Shown: positions 1 to 13,541, numbered from the stretch's first letter. The stretch: DNA of 64,000 nt from Eremochloa ophiuroides (GCA_038502445.1 JAHLJS010000008.1:37033030-37097029); one strand, 5' to 3'. Translations and numbers: made by a program. The notes: generated by a model from the letters alone, not told the origin.

Positions 1-118
1 TAGTACTAGTAAAAGGCACAAAAGGTCTATGGGATTATGGAAAATTGAATCTACTATTTTGTTGGCTTTTTCTGGACTATAGGAAAATAATATAAACTGA
101 AATCTCTCACCGATCAAA

Positions 119-136
119 CCTTGCTCTGAATACCAA
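119..136 (-). other. Primer-binding site of E4
   Basis: On the minus strand this reads TTGGTATTCAGAGCAAGG, one base from the LTR terminus at 138. It resembles the initiator-methionine tRNA primer site usual in plant Ty3/gypsy elements (core TGGTATCAGAGC) but carries one extra base after TGGTA. E1 has an extra base at the same place. Confidence 0.75.
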
Positions 137-137
137 T

Positions 138-1171
138 TGATAAGGGTAAGGGCTGTCCCAATTGATAAGGGTATGGGTTGTCCCGATCTTTCGGTGGAGA
201 TGGATAACTTCGATTTGGACTGGAGAGATATTCACGATCCGACTACAACCATCCAAGAACGCTGCGCCTTAGTGACCGATACACCAACTCCAGCGGTTGC
301 ACGCGATCTTGCGGAGCACGACCAACCAAATCACTAGGGTTATTCCTGCAAGCAATCGAAGAACTAGAAAGAACAAGAAGAACAAGCACTCAATTGCAAA
401 TATGAGATGAATCTCTGATCTGATACACATGAAGGTGGGGTTCTGAATCGAGTAGAACAGATGGTCTAGTCGACACACATGTCTACAAGGAAGTAGCAGC
501 GGCTAAACTTACATCAAAAACAAAATCCAATCTGTTTGTGGCGGCTCTAGAGGCATATATGTAGATGGAAGGATGACCAAAGAGGTGTTGGGGTCGTCCT
601 CAAATCCTAGGACGTGTCCCTAATGGACCCAACTTGATACATGGGCCAACAGCCCAAAATTAGGTGACGCGGCACCATAAGCAGAGAAGATCCTGACGTT
701 AAAACGATGACTACGAACGTATCTGATAAATATGGGAATAAGCCTACATCCATTGGAAAGTATACTTGATATGCTTTCTAAAGAGTCCTAGAACGTCCTA
801 ATCAGAGTTCGTATGAAGTCGTCGTGACCGTCGGAAGTTTGGACTCTTCTGCAGTACGAATTTGATGTCCAAAACGTGTGGAACTTGGACTCTTTCCATC
901 CTTGGGCTCAAGTGAGGTGGTGGCCTGGTGGAGGATGTTTGTAATACTTATACTTGGTCCCCAATCAACTTCATTGACCTTCAATGCTTTCCATATGCAA
1001 TCAAATCTTCTCTTGATCCATGTAAGCAATTCTGAAAAGGAAAACGTACAGACTTCAAAGTGCAACATCCATTCATAAAATATATCAAATATAAACCTCA
1101 TATAGAATGGTTTCACCTTTATCTTTGAAGGGGTTAACATGGTCATATCTAAGCCAATCATGTCCTCATCA
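138..1171 (-). repeat. 5' LTR of E4 (1034 bp)
   Basis: The LTR runs from TGATAAGGG at 138, beside the primer-binding site, to TCCTCATCA at 1171 and has TG...CA ends on both strands. Positions 138-162 and 163-187 are a 25-bp tandem duplication of the terminus, which accounts for most of the length excess over the 1012-bp E5 LTR. From about 190 to 866 it aligns with the E1 LTR; from about 867 to 1171 it aligns only with E5. Confidence 0.85.
802..1171 (-). other. Open reading frame inside the E4 LTR, in gag-pol phase
   Basis: Read on the minus strand from the LTR start, about 122 codons stay open, beginning DEDMIGLDM and ending in a stop at 802. The phase is the one in which the E1 gag-pol frame crosses into its own 3' LTR, where the residues are DDEDIN. 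E5 has a colinear open frame without indels. It could be the tail of a polyprotein, analogous to but different in sequence from the E1 tail. Being in a 5' LTR, this copy would not itself be translated as a tail. Confidence 0.4.
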
Positions 1172-3410
1172 GTGCTCCTATCCTGCATCTTTGTTTCACA
1201 ATGCATGCAAACGCATCCAAATGAGGTTCCACTTTTCCCATGACACCTATGAGTTTCATGGAGTGCAAAGCAAATAGTTTTCGTGCCTATGGTAGGTTCA
1301 AAGCAAGCCGTGCTCCTATCATGCATCTTGGTTTCACAACACATCCACACGTATCCAAACAAGGTTCCACTTCTCCCATGACACCTATCTGTTTCATGGA
1401 CTGCGAAGCATATAGTTTTCATGCCAATGGTGGTTCCAGGCAAACCGTGCTCCTATCTTGCATCTTGGTTTCAGAACGCATCCATACGCATCCAAACAAG
1501 GTTCCACTTCTCCCATGACACCTATGTGTTTCATGGAGTGCAAAGCAAATAGTTTTCATGCGTATGGCGATTCGAAGCAAACCGTGCTCCTATCTTGCAT
1601 CCTAGTTTCACAACGCATCCGAACAAGGTTCTACTTCTCAAATGACACCTATGTATTTCATGGAGTGCAAAGCAAATAGTTTTCATGCCTATGGTGGTTC
1701 GAAGCAAACCGTGCTCCTATCTGGCATCTTGGTTTCACAACGCATCCAAACGCATCCAAATAAGGTTCCACTTCTCCCATGACACTTATGTGTTTCATGG
1801 AGTGCAAGGCAAAAGGTGTGCATGCCTATGGTGGTTCGAAGCAAACCGTGCTCCTACCTTGCATCTTGGTTTCACAATGCATCCAAACGCATCCAAACGA
1901 GATTCCACTTCTCCCGCGACACCTATGTGTTTCATCGAGTGCAAAGCAAGTAGTTTTCATGCCTATTGTTGTTCGAAGCAAACCGTGCTCCTATCTTGCA
2001 TCTTGGTTTCACAACACATCCACACGCATCCAAACGAGGTTCCACTTCTCCCATGACACCTATGTGTTTCATGAAGTGCAAGGAAAACAGTTTGCATGCC
2101 TATGGTGGTTCGAAGCAAACCGTGCTCCTATCTTGCATCTTGGTTTCACAACGCATCCAAACAAGGTTCCACTTCTCCCAAGACATCTATGAGTTTTATC
2201 GAGTGCAAAGCAAATAGTTTTCGTGCCTATGGTAGTTTCGAAGTAAACCGTGGTCCTATCTTGCATCTTGGCTTCACAAAGCATCCAAACAGGTTTCCAC
2301 ATTACCCATGACACCTATGTGTTTCATGGAGTGCAAAGCAAATTCTTTTTGTGCCATAGGCAGGTTCGAAGCAAACCGTGGTCCTATTATGCATCATGGT
2401 TTCACAACGCATCCAAATGCATCCAAATGAGGTTCCACTTCTCCTATGACACCTATGTGTTTCATGGAGTGCAATGCAAATAGTTTTCATGCCTATGGTG
2501 GTTCGAAGCAAACCGAGCTCCTATCTTGCATCTTGGTTTCAGAATGCGTCCAAACGAGGTTCCACTTCTCGCATGACACCTATGTGTTTCATGGATTGCA
2601 AGGCAAATAGTTTGCATGCCTATGGTGGTTCGAAGCAAACCGTGCTTCTATCATGCATCTTGGTTTCACGACGCATCCAAATGCATCCAAACGAGGTTCC
2701 ACTTCGCCCACGACACCTATGTGTTTCATCGAGTGCAAAGCAAATAGTTTTCATGCCTATTGTTGTTCAAAGCAAACCGTGTTCCTATCTTGCACCTTGG
2801 TTTCACAATACATCCACACGCATCCAAACGAGGTTCCACTTCTCCCATGACACCTATCTGTTTCATGGAGTTCATAGCAAATAGTTTTCATGCCAATGGT
2901 GGTTCGAAGCAAACCGTGCTCCTATCTTGCATCTTGGTTTCACAACGCATCCATAGGCATCCAAACAAGGTTCCACTTCTCCCATGACACCTATGTGTTT
3001 CATGGAGTTCAAAACAAATAGTTTTCATGCCTATGGTGGTTCGAAGCAAACCGTGCTCCTATCTTGCATCTTGGTTTCACAACGCATCCAAACGCATCCA
3101 AACGTGGTTCCACTTCCCCATGACACCTACTTGTTTCAAGGAGTGCAAAGCAAATAGTTTTCACGCCTATGATAGCTCGTAACAAACAGTGCTCCTATCT
3201 TGCATCTTGGTTTCACTACACATTGACACGCATCCAAACGAGGTTCCACTTCTCCCATGACACCTATCTGTTTCATGGAGTGCAAAGCAAATAGTTTTCA
3301 TGCCACTGGTGGTTCGAAGCAAACCGTGCTCCAATCTCGCATCTTGGCATTAGAACACATCCATACGCATCCAAACAAGGTTCCACTTCTCCCATGACAC
3401 CTATGTGTTT

Positions 3411-6400
3411 CGAGGACTGCAAAGCAAGCAGTTTACATGCCTATTGTTGTTCGAAGGAAACCGTGCTCCTATCTTGCATCTTGGTTTCAGAATGCATCCA
3501 AATGCATCCAAACGAGGTTCCAGTTCTAAATGTGTTTCATTTAGTGCAAAGCAAATAATTTTCGTGCCTATTGCAGGTTCGAAGCAAACCGTGCTCCTAT
3601 CTTGCATCTTGGTTTCACAACACATCCAAACGCGTCCAAACGAGGTTCCACTTCTCCCATGACACCTATGTGTTTCATGGAGTGAAAAGCAAATAGTTTT
3701 CATGCCTATGGTGGATCGAAGCAAACCATGCTCCTATCTTGCATCTTGGTTTCACAACGCATCCAAATGAGGTTCCGCTTCTCCCATGACACCTATGTGT
3801 TTCATGGAGTGCAAGGCAAAATAGTTTGCATGCCAATGGTGGTTCGAAGCAAACCGCGCTCCTATCTTGCATCTTGGTTTTACTATGCATCCAAATTCAT
3901 TCAAATGAGGTTCCACTTCTTACATGACACCTATGTGTTTCATGGAGTGGAAAGCAAGTAGTTTTCATGCCTATGGTGGTTCGAAGCAAGCCATGCTCCT
4001 ATCTTGCATCTTTGTTTCACAGTGCATCCAAAAACATCCAAACGAGGTTCCACTTTTCCCATGACACCTATGAGTTTCAAGGAGTGCAAAGCAAATAGTT
4101 TTAATGCCTATGGTAGGTTCAAAGCAAACCGTGCTCCTATCTTGCATATTGGTTTCGCAACGTATCCAAACACATCCTGACGAGGTTCCACTTCTCCCAT
4201 GACAACTATGTGTTTCATGGAGTGCAAAGCAAATATTTTCATGCTTATGGTGGTTCAAAGGAAACCGTGCTCCTAGCTTGCATCTTGGTTTCACAACGCA
4301 TCTAAACGCATACGAACGAGGTTCCACTTCTCAAATGACACCTATCTGTTTCATTGAGTGCAAAGCAAATAGTTTTCATGCCTATGGTGGTTCAAAGCAA
4401 ACCCTGCTCCTATCTTACATCTTGGTTTCACAACGCATCCAAACAAGGTTCCACTTCTCCCATGACATCTATGAGTTTCATTGAGTGCAAAGCAAATAGT
4501 TTTCGTGCCTATGGTAGTTTCGAAGTAAACCATGGTCCTATCTTACATCTTGGCTTCACAAAGCATCCAAACAACTTTCCACATCTCCCGTGACACCTAT
4601 GTGTTTCATGGAGTGCAAAGCAAATAGTTTTTGTGCCTATGGCAGGTTCGAAGCAAACCGTGCTCCTATTATGCATCATGGTTTCACCACGCATCCAAAC
4701 GCATCCAAATGAGGTTCCACTTCTCCCATGACACCTATGAGTTTCATGGAGTGCAAAGCAAATAGTTTTCATGCCTATGGTGGTTCATAGCAAATCAGGC
4801 TCCTATCCTGCATCTTGGTTTCACAACGCATCCAAACGCATCAAAACGAGGTCCCACTTCTCCCATGACACCTATGTGCTTCATGGAGTGCAAGGCAAAT
4901 AGTTTGCATGCCTATGGTGGTTCGAAGCGAACCGTGCTTCTATCTTGCATCTTGGTTTCACAACGCATCCAAAAGCATCCGAACGAGGTTCCACTTCTCC
5001 CACGTCACCAATGTGTTTCATGGAGTGCAAAGCAAATAGTTTTCATGCCTATGGTGGTTCGAAGCAAACCGTGCTCATATGTTGCATCTGGGTTTCACAA
5101 CACATCCACACGCATCCAAACGAGGTTCCACTTCTCCCATGACACCTAAGTGTTTAATGGAGTCCAAGGCAAATTGTTTTAATGCCTATGGTGTTTCGAA
5201 GCAAACAGTGCTCCTATCCTGCATCTTTGTTTCACAATGCATCCAAAAGCATCCAAACGAGGTTCCACTTTTCCCGTGACAGGTATGAGTTTCATGGAGT
5301 GAAAAGCAAATAGTTTTCGTGCCTACGGTAGGTTCAAAGCAAACCGTGCTCCCATCTTGCATCTTGGTTTCACAACGTATCCAAACACATCGAAACAAGG
5401 TTCCACTTCTCCCAAGACACCTATGTGTTTCATGGAGTTCAAAGCAAATAGTTTTCATGCCTATGGTGGTTCAAAGCAAACCGTGCTCCTATCTTGCATC
5501 TTGGTTTCACAACGTATCCAAACGCATCCAAACGTGGTTCCACTTCTACCATGACACCTACGTGTTTCATGGAGTGCAAAGCAAATTGTTTTCATGCCTA
5601 TGGTGGCTCAAAGCAAACCGTGCTCCAATCTTGCGTCTTGGTTTCACTACACATCCACACGCATCCAAACGAAGTTCCACTTCTCCCATGACACCTATAT
5701 GTTTGATGGAGTGCAAAGCAAATAGTTTTCATGCCAATGGTGGTTCGAAGCAAACCGTGCTCCTATCTTGCGTCTTGGTTTCACAACGCATCCAAACACA
5801 TCCGAACGAGGTTCCACTTCTCAAATGACACCTATGTCTACCATGGATTGCAAAGCAAATAGTTTTTCATGCCTATGGTCGTTCGAAGCAAACCGTGCTC
5901 CTATCTTGCATATTGGTTTCACAACGCATCCGAATGCATCCAAACGAGGTTCCACTTCTCCCATGACACCTATTTGTTTCATGGAGTGCAAGGCAAATTG
6001 TTTTAATGCCTATGGTGGTTCGAAGCAAAGAGTGCTCCTATCCTGCATCTTTGTTTCACAATGCATCCAAACGCAACCAAACGAAGTTCCACTTTTCCCA
6101 TGACACCTATGAGTTTCATGGAGTGCAAAGCAAATAGTTTTCGTGCCTATGGTAGGTTCAAAGCAAACCGTGCTCCTGTCTTGCATCTTAGTTTCACAAC
6201 GTATCCAAACACATCGAAACAAGGTTCCACTTCTCCCAAGACACCTATGTGTTTCATGGAGTTCAAAGCAAATAGTTTTCATGCCTATGGTGGTTCGAAG
6301 CAAACCGTGCTCCTATCTTGCATCTTCGTTTCACAACGCATCCAAACGTGGTTCCACTTCTACCATGACACCTAATGGTTTCATGGAGTGCAAAGCAAAT

Positions 6401-8938
6401 AGTTTTCATGCCTGTGGTGGCTCGAAGCAAACCGTGCTCCAATCTTGCATCTTGGTTTCACTACACATAACACGCATCCAAACGAGGTTCCACTTCTCCC
6501 ATGACACCTATCTGTTTCATGGAGTGCAACGCAAATAATTTTCTTGCCAATGGTGGTTCGAAGCAAACCGTGCTCCTATCTTGCATCTTGGTTTCACAAC
6601 GCATCCAAGCAAAGTTCCACTTCTCCCATGACACCTATGTGTTTCATGGAGTGCAAAGCAAATAGTTTTCGTGCCTATGGTAGGCTCGAAGCAAACCATG
6701 CTCCTATCTTGAATCTTGATTTCACAATACATCCAAACGCATCCAAACAAGGTTCCACTTCTCTCATGGCACCTATGTGTTTCATGGAGTGCAAAGCAAA
6801 TAGTTTTCATGCCTATGGTGGATGGAAGCAAACCGTGCTCCTATCTTGCTTCTTGGTTTCACAACGCATCCAAACGAGGTTCCACTTCTTCCATGACACC
6901 TATGTGTTTCAGGGAGTGCAAGGCAAATAGTTTGCATGCCTATGGTGGTTCGAGGCAAACCGTGCTCCTATCTTGCATCTTGGTTTCACAACGCATCCAA
7001 ACGCATCTAAATGAGGTTCCACTTCTCCTATGACACCTATGTGTTTCATGGAGTGCAAAGCCAAAAGTTTTCACGCCTATGGTGGTTCGAAGCAAGCCGT
7101 GCTCCTATCTTGCATCTGTGTTTCAGAATGCATCCAAAAACATCCAAACGAGATTCCACTTTTCCCATGACACCTATTAGTTTCATGGTGTGCAATGCAA
7201 GTAGTTTTCGTGCCTATGGTAGGTTCAAAGCAGACCGTGCTCATATCTTGCATCTTGGTTTCACAACGTTTCGAAACACATCCAAACGCGGTTCCACTTC
7301 TTTCGTGACACCTATGTGTTTCATGGAGTGCAAAGCAAATAGTTTTCATGCCAATGGTGGTTCGAAGCAAACCGTGCTCCTATCTTGCATCTTGGTTTCA
7401 CAACGCATCAGTAGGCATCCAAACAAGGTTCCACTTCTCCCATGACACCTATGTGTTTCATGGAGTTCAAAACAAATAGTTTTCATGCCTATGGTGGTTC
7501 GAAGCAAACCGTGCTCCTATCTTGCATCTTGGTTTCACAACGCTTCCAAATGAGGTTCCGCTTCTCCCATGACACCTATGTGTTTCATGGAGTGCAAGGC
7601 AAAATAGTTTGCATGCCAATGGTGGTTCGAAGCAAACCGCGCTCCTATCTTGCATCTTGGTTTTACTATGCATCCAAATTCATTCAAATGAGGTTCCACT
7701 TCTTACATGACACCTATGTGTTTCATGGAGTGCAAAGCAAGTAGTTTTCATGCCTATGGTGGTTCGAAGCAAGCCATGCTCCTATCTTGCATCTTTGTTT
7801 CACAGTGCATCCAAAAACATCCAAACGAGGTTCCACTTTTCCCATGACACCTATGAGTTTCAAGGAGTGCAAAGCAAATAGTTTTCATGCCTATGGTAGG
7901 TTCTAAGCAAACCGTGCTCCTATCTTGCATCTTGGTTTCACAACGTATCCAAACACATCCTGACGAGGTTCCACTTCTCCCATGACAACTATGTGTTTCA
8001 TGGAGTACAAAGCAAATATTTTCATGCTTATGGTGGTTCAAAGCAAACCGTGCTCCTATCTTGCATCTTGGTTTCACAACGCATCTAAACGCATACTAAC
8101 GAGGTTCCACTTCTCAAATGACACCTATCTGTTTCTTGGAGTGCAAAGCAAATAGTTTTCATGCCTATGGTGGTTCAAAGCAAACCCTGCTCCTATCTGA
8201 CATCTTGGTTTCACAACGCATCCAAACAAGGTTCCACTTCTCCCATGACATCTATGAGTTTCATCGAGTGCAAAGCAAATAGTTTTCGTGCCTATGGTAG
8301 TTTCGAAGTAAATCGTGGTCCTATCTTACATCTTGGCTTCACAAAGCATCCAAACAACTTTCCACATCTCCCGTGACACCTATGTGTTTCATGTAGTGCA
8401 AAGCAAATAGTTTTTGTGCCTATGGCAGGTTCGAAGCAAACCGTGCTCCTATTATGCATCATGGTTTCACCACACATCCAAACGCATCCAAATGAGGTTC
8501 CACTTCTCCCATGACACCTATGAGTTTCATGGAGTGCAAAGCAAATAGTTTTCATGCCTATGGTAGGTTCAAAGCAAACCGTGCTCCTATCTTGCATCTT
8601 GGTTTCACAACGTATCCAAACACATCCTGACGAGGTTCCACTTCTCCCATGACAACTATGTGTTTCATGGAGTACAAAGCAAATATTTTGATGCTTATGG
8701 TGGTTCAAAGCAAACCGTGCTCCTATCTTGCATCTTGGTTTCACAACGCATCTAAACGCATACGAACGAGGTTCCACTTCTCAAATGACACCTATCTGTT
8801 TCATGGAGTACAAAGCAAATAGTTTTCATGCCACTGGTGGTTCGAAGCAAACCGTTCTCCTATCTTGCATCTTGGCGTTAGAACGCATCCGTACGCATCC
8901 AAACAAGGTTCCACTTCTCCCATGACACCTTTGTGTTT
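3411..8938 (+). repeat. Higher-order repeat copy 1 (5528 bp)
   Basis: The start is marked by a monomer with TTTCGAGGA and CCTATTGTTGTTCGAAGG, which reappears at 8939 and 13542. Monomer order and private variants between about 3.4 and 7.4 kb repeat at 8.9-13.1 kb with an offset of 5526-5536 bp. The length fits about 41 monomers with some 127-bp forms. The block near 7.5-8.7 kb is itself a second copy of 3.7-4.8 kb, so this unit contains an internal duplication. Confidence 0.75.
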
Positions 8939-11900
8939 CGAGGAGTGCAAGGCAAGCAATTTACATGCCTATTGTTGTTCGAAGGAAACCGTGCTCCTAT
9001 CTTGCATCTTGGTTTTAGAATGCATCCAAATGCATCCAAACGAGGTTCCAGTTCTAAATGTGTTTCATTTAGTGCAAAGCAAATAGTTTTTGTGCCTATT
9101 GCAGGTTCGAAGCAAACCGTGCTCCTATCTTGCATCTTGGTTTCACAACACATCCAAACGCATCCAAACGAGGTTCCACTTCTCCCATGACACCTATGTG
9201 TTTCATGGAGTGAAAAGCAAATAGTTTTCATGCCTATGGTGGTTCGAAGCAAACCGTGCTCCTATCTTGCATCTTGGTTTCACAACGCATCCAAATGAGG
9301 TTCCGCTTCTCTCATGACAGCTATGTGTTTCATGGAGTGCAAGGCAAAATAGTTTGCATGCCAATGGTGGTTCGAAGCAAACCGCGCTCCTATCTTGCAT
9401 CTTGGTTTTACTATGCATGCAAATTCATTCAAATGAGGTTCCACCTCTTACATGACACCTATGTGTTTCATGGAGTGGAAAGTAAGTAGTTTTCATGCCT
9501 ATGGTGGTTCGAAGCAAGCCATGCTCCTATCTTGCATCTTTGTTTCACAGTGCATCCAAAAACATCCAAACGAGGTTCCACTTTTCCCATGACACCTATG
9601 AGTTTCAAGGAGTGCAAAGCAAATAGTTTTCATGCCTATGGTAGGTTCAAAGCAAACCGTGCTCCTATCTTGCATCTTGGTTTCACAACGTATCCAAACA
9701 CATCCTGACGAGGTTCCACTTCTCCCATGACAACTATGTGTTTCATGGAGTGCAAAGCTAATATTTTCATGCTTATGGTGGTTCAAAGCAAACCGTGCTC
9801 CTAGCTTGCATCTTGGTTTCACAACGCATCTAAACGCATACGAACGAGGTTCCACTTCTCAAATGACACCGATCTGTTTCATGGAGTGCAAAGCAAATAG
9901 TTTTCATGCCTATGGTGGTTCAAAGCAAACCCTGCTCCTATCTTACATCTTGGTTTCACAACGCATCCAAACAAGGTTCCACTTCTCCCATGACATCTAT
10001 GAGTTTCATTGAGTGCAAAGCAAATAGTTTTCGTGCCTATGGTAGTTTCGAAGTAAACCGTGGTCCTATCTTACATCTTGGCTTCACAAAGCATCCAAAC
10101 AACTTTCCACATCTCCCGTGACACCTATGTGTTTCATGGAGTGCAAAGCAAATAGTTTTTGTGCCTATGGCAGGTTCGAAGCAAACCGCTCCTATTATGC
10201 ATCATGGTTTCACCACGCATCCAAACGCATCCAAATGAGGTTCCACTTCTCCCATGACACCTATGAGTTTCATGGAGTGCAAAGCAAATAGTTTTCATGC
10301 CTATCGTGGTTCGTAGCATATCAGGCTCCTATCCTGCATCTTGGTTTCACAACGCATCCAAACGCATCCAAACGAGGTCCCACTTCTCTCATGACACCTA
10401 TGTGCTTCATGGAGTGCAAGGCAAATAGTTTGCATGCCTATGGTGGTTCGAAGCGAACCGTGCTCCTATCTTGCATCTTGGTTTCACAACGCATCCAAAA
10501 GCATCCGAACGAGGTTCCACTTCTCCCACGACACCAATGTGTTTCATGGAGTGCAAAGCAAATAGTTTTCATGCCTATGGTGGTTCGAAGCAAACCGTGC
10601 TCATATGTTGCATCTGGGTTTCACAACACATCCACACGCATCCAAACGAGGTTCCACTTCTCCCATGACACCTAAGTGTTTCATGGTGTCCAAGGCAAAT
10701 TGTTTTAATGCCTATGGTGTTTCGAAGCAAACAGTGCTCCTATCCTGCATCTTTGTTTCACAATGCATCCAAAAGCATCCAAACGAGGTTCCACTTTTCC
10801 CGTGACAGGTATGAGTTTCATGGAGTGAAAAGCAAATAGTTTTTGTGCCTACGGTAGGATCAAAGCAAACCGTGCCCCCATCTTGCATCTTGGTTTCACA
10901 ACGTATCCAAACACATCGAAACAAGGTTCCACTTCTCCCAAGACACCTATGTGTTTCATGGAGTTCAAAGCAAATAGTTTTCATGCCTATGGTGGTTCAA
11001 AGCAAACCGTGCTCCTATCTTGCATCTTGGTTTCACAACGCATCCAAACGCATCCAAACGTGGTTCCACTTCTACCATGACACCTACGTGTTTCATGGAG
11101 TGCAAAGCAAATTGTTTTCATGCCTATGGTGGCTCAAAGCAAACCGTGCTCCAATGTTGCATCTTGGTTTCACTACACATCCACACACATCCAAACGAGG
11201 TTCCACTTCTCCCATGACACCTATATGTTTGATGGAGTGCAAAGCAAATAGTTTTCATGCCAATGGTGGTTCGAAGCAAACCGTGCTCCTATCTTGCGTC
11301 TTGGTTTCACAACGCATCCAAACACATCCGAACGAGGTTCCACTTCTCAAATGACACCTATGTGTATCATGGACTGCAAAGCAAATAGTTTTTCATGCCT
11401 ATGGTGGTTCGAAGCAAACTGTGCTCCTATCTTGCATCTTGGTTTCACAACGCATCCGAATGCATCCAAACGAGGTTCCACTTCTCCCATGACACCTATT
11501 TGTTTCATGGAGTGCAAGGCAAATTGTTTTAATGCCAATGGTGGTTCGAAGCAAAGAGTGCTCCTATCCTGCATCTTTGTTTCACAATGCATCCAAACGC
11601 AACCAAACGAAGTTCCACTTTTCTCATGACACCTATGAGTTTCATGGAGTGCAAAGCAAATAGTTTTTGTGCCTATGGTAGGTTCAAAGCAAACCGTGCT
11701 CCTGTCTTGCATCTTAGTTTCACAACGTATCCAAACACATCGAAACAAGGTTCCACTTCTCCCAAGACACCTATGTGTTTCATGTTGTTCAAAGCAAATA
11801 GTTTTCATGCCTATGGTGGTTCGAAGCAAACCGTGCTCCTATCTTGCATCTTCGTTTCACAACGCATCCAAACGCATCCAAACGTGGTTCCACTTCTACC

Positions 11901-13541
11901 ATGACACCTACGTGTTTCATGGAGTGCAAAGCAAATAGTTTTCATGCCTGTGGTGGCTCGAAGCAAACCGTGCTCCAATCTTGCATCTTGGTTTCACTAC
12001 ACATAACACGCATCCAAACGAGGTTCCACTTCTCCCATGACACCTATCTGTTTCATGGAGTGCAACGCAAATAATTTTCTTGCCAATGGTGGTTCGAAAC
12101 AAACCGTGCTCCTATCTTGCATCTTGGTTTCACAACGCATCCAAGCAAAGTTCCACTTCTCCCATGACACCTATGTGTTTCATGGAGTGCAAAGCAAATA
12201 GTTTTCGTGCCTATGGTAGGCTCGAAGAAAACCTTGCTCCTATCTTGATTCTTGATTTCACAACACATCCAAACGCATCCAAACAAGGTTCCACTTCTCT
12301 CATGGCACCTATGTGTTTCATGGAGTGCAAAGCAAATAGTTTTCATGCCTATGGTGGATGGAAGCAAACCGTGCTCCTATCTTGCTTCTTGGTTTCACAG
12401 CGCATCCAAACGAGGTTCCACTTCTTCCATGACACCTATGTGTTTCAGGGAGTGCAAGGCAAATAGTTTGCATGCCTATGGTGGTTCGAGGCAAATCGTG
12501 CTTCTATCTTGCATCTTGGTTTCACAACGCATCCAAACGCATCCAAATGAGGTTCCACTTCTCCCATGACACCTATGTGTTTCATGGAGTGCAAAGCCAA
12601 AAGTTTTCACGCCTATGGTGGTTCGAAGCAAGCCGTGCTCCTATCTTGCATCTGTGTTTCACAATGCATCCAAAAACATCCAAACGAGGTTCCACTTTTC
12701 CCATGACACCTATGTGTTTCATGGAGTGCAAAGCCAAAAGTTTTCACGCCTATGGTGGTTCGAAGCAAGCCGTGCTCCTATCTTGCATCTGTGTTTCACA
12801 ATGCATCCAAAAACATCCAAACGAGGTTCCACTTTTCCCATGACACCTATTAGTTTCATGGTGTGCAATGCAAGTAGTTTTCGTGCCTATGGTAGGTTCA
12901 AAGCAGACCGTGCTCATATCTTGCATCTTGGTTTCACAACGTTTCGAAACACATCCAAACGCGGTTCCACTTTTTTCGTGACACCTATGTGTTTCATGGA
13001 GTGCAAAGCAAATAGTTTTCATGCCAATGGTGGTTCGAAGCAAACCGTGCTCCTATCTTGCATCTTGGTTTCACAACACATCCATAGGCATCCAAACAAG
13101 GCTCCACTTCTCCCATGACACCTATGTGTTTCATGAAGTTCAAAACAAATAGTTTTCATGCCTATGGTGGTTCGAAGCAAACCGTGCTCCTATCTTGCAT
13201 CTTGGTTTCACAACGCATCCAAACGCATCCAAACGTGGTTCCACTTCCCCATGACACCTACTTGTTTCATGGAGTGCAAAGCAAATAGTTTTCATGCCTA
13301 TGGTAGCTCGTAACAAACCGTGCTCCTATCTTCAATCTTGGTTTCACTACACATTGACACACATCCAAACGAGGTTCCACTTCTCCCATGACACCTATCT
13401 GTTTCATGGAGTGCAAAGCAAATAGTTTTCATGCCACTGGTGGTTCGAAGCAAACCGTGCTCCTATCTCGCATCTTGGCATTAGAATGCATCCATACGCA
13501 TCCAAACAAGGTTCCACTTCTCCCATGACACCTATGTGTTT
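8939..13541 (+). repeat. Higher-order repeat copy 2 (about 4.6 kb)
   Basis: Same ordered monomer variants as copy 1 but without its internal 7.5-8.7 kb block, and with one extra exact monomer duplication at 12562-12850. Shared private variants include the CACATAACACG monomer at 6464 and 12001 and the monomer at 6601 and 12137 with CATCCAAGCAAAG. Confidence 0.75.
12562..12850 (+). repeat. Exact single-monomer duplication
   Basis: Positions 12562-12713 are identical to 12699-12850, an offset of exactly 137 bp. The duplicated monomer has the private variant GCAAAGCCAAAAG. Copy 1 has this monomer only once (near 7065), so the duplication arose after the larger units separated. Confidence 0.9.

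Larger units (their letters stand above)
1..1171 (-). mobile_element. E4: 5' end of a Ty3/gypsy LTR element, cut by the window edge
   Basis: Positions 1-137 match the leader of the complete element E1 (22837-22973), followed by a primer-binding site and a full LTR that ends TGATGAGGACATG on the minus strand at 1171. The element is therefore on the minus strand and its coding part and 3' LTR lie left of the window. The right flank is satellite. The base run GTGCT at 1172-1176 is the expected right target duplication, but its partner is outside the window. The LTR shares its R/U5 half with E1 and its U3 half with the solo LTR E5. Confidence 0.88.

Noticed and set aside
1240..2217. Many open frames of 60-220 codons with recurring phrases such as HLGFTTHPNASKRGSTS in the satellite
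   Set aside because: They are the satellite translated in shifting frames (137 is not a multiple of 3) on both strands. They repeat with the monomer, have no coding signature of their own, and break whenever a monomer length changes.
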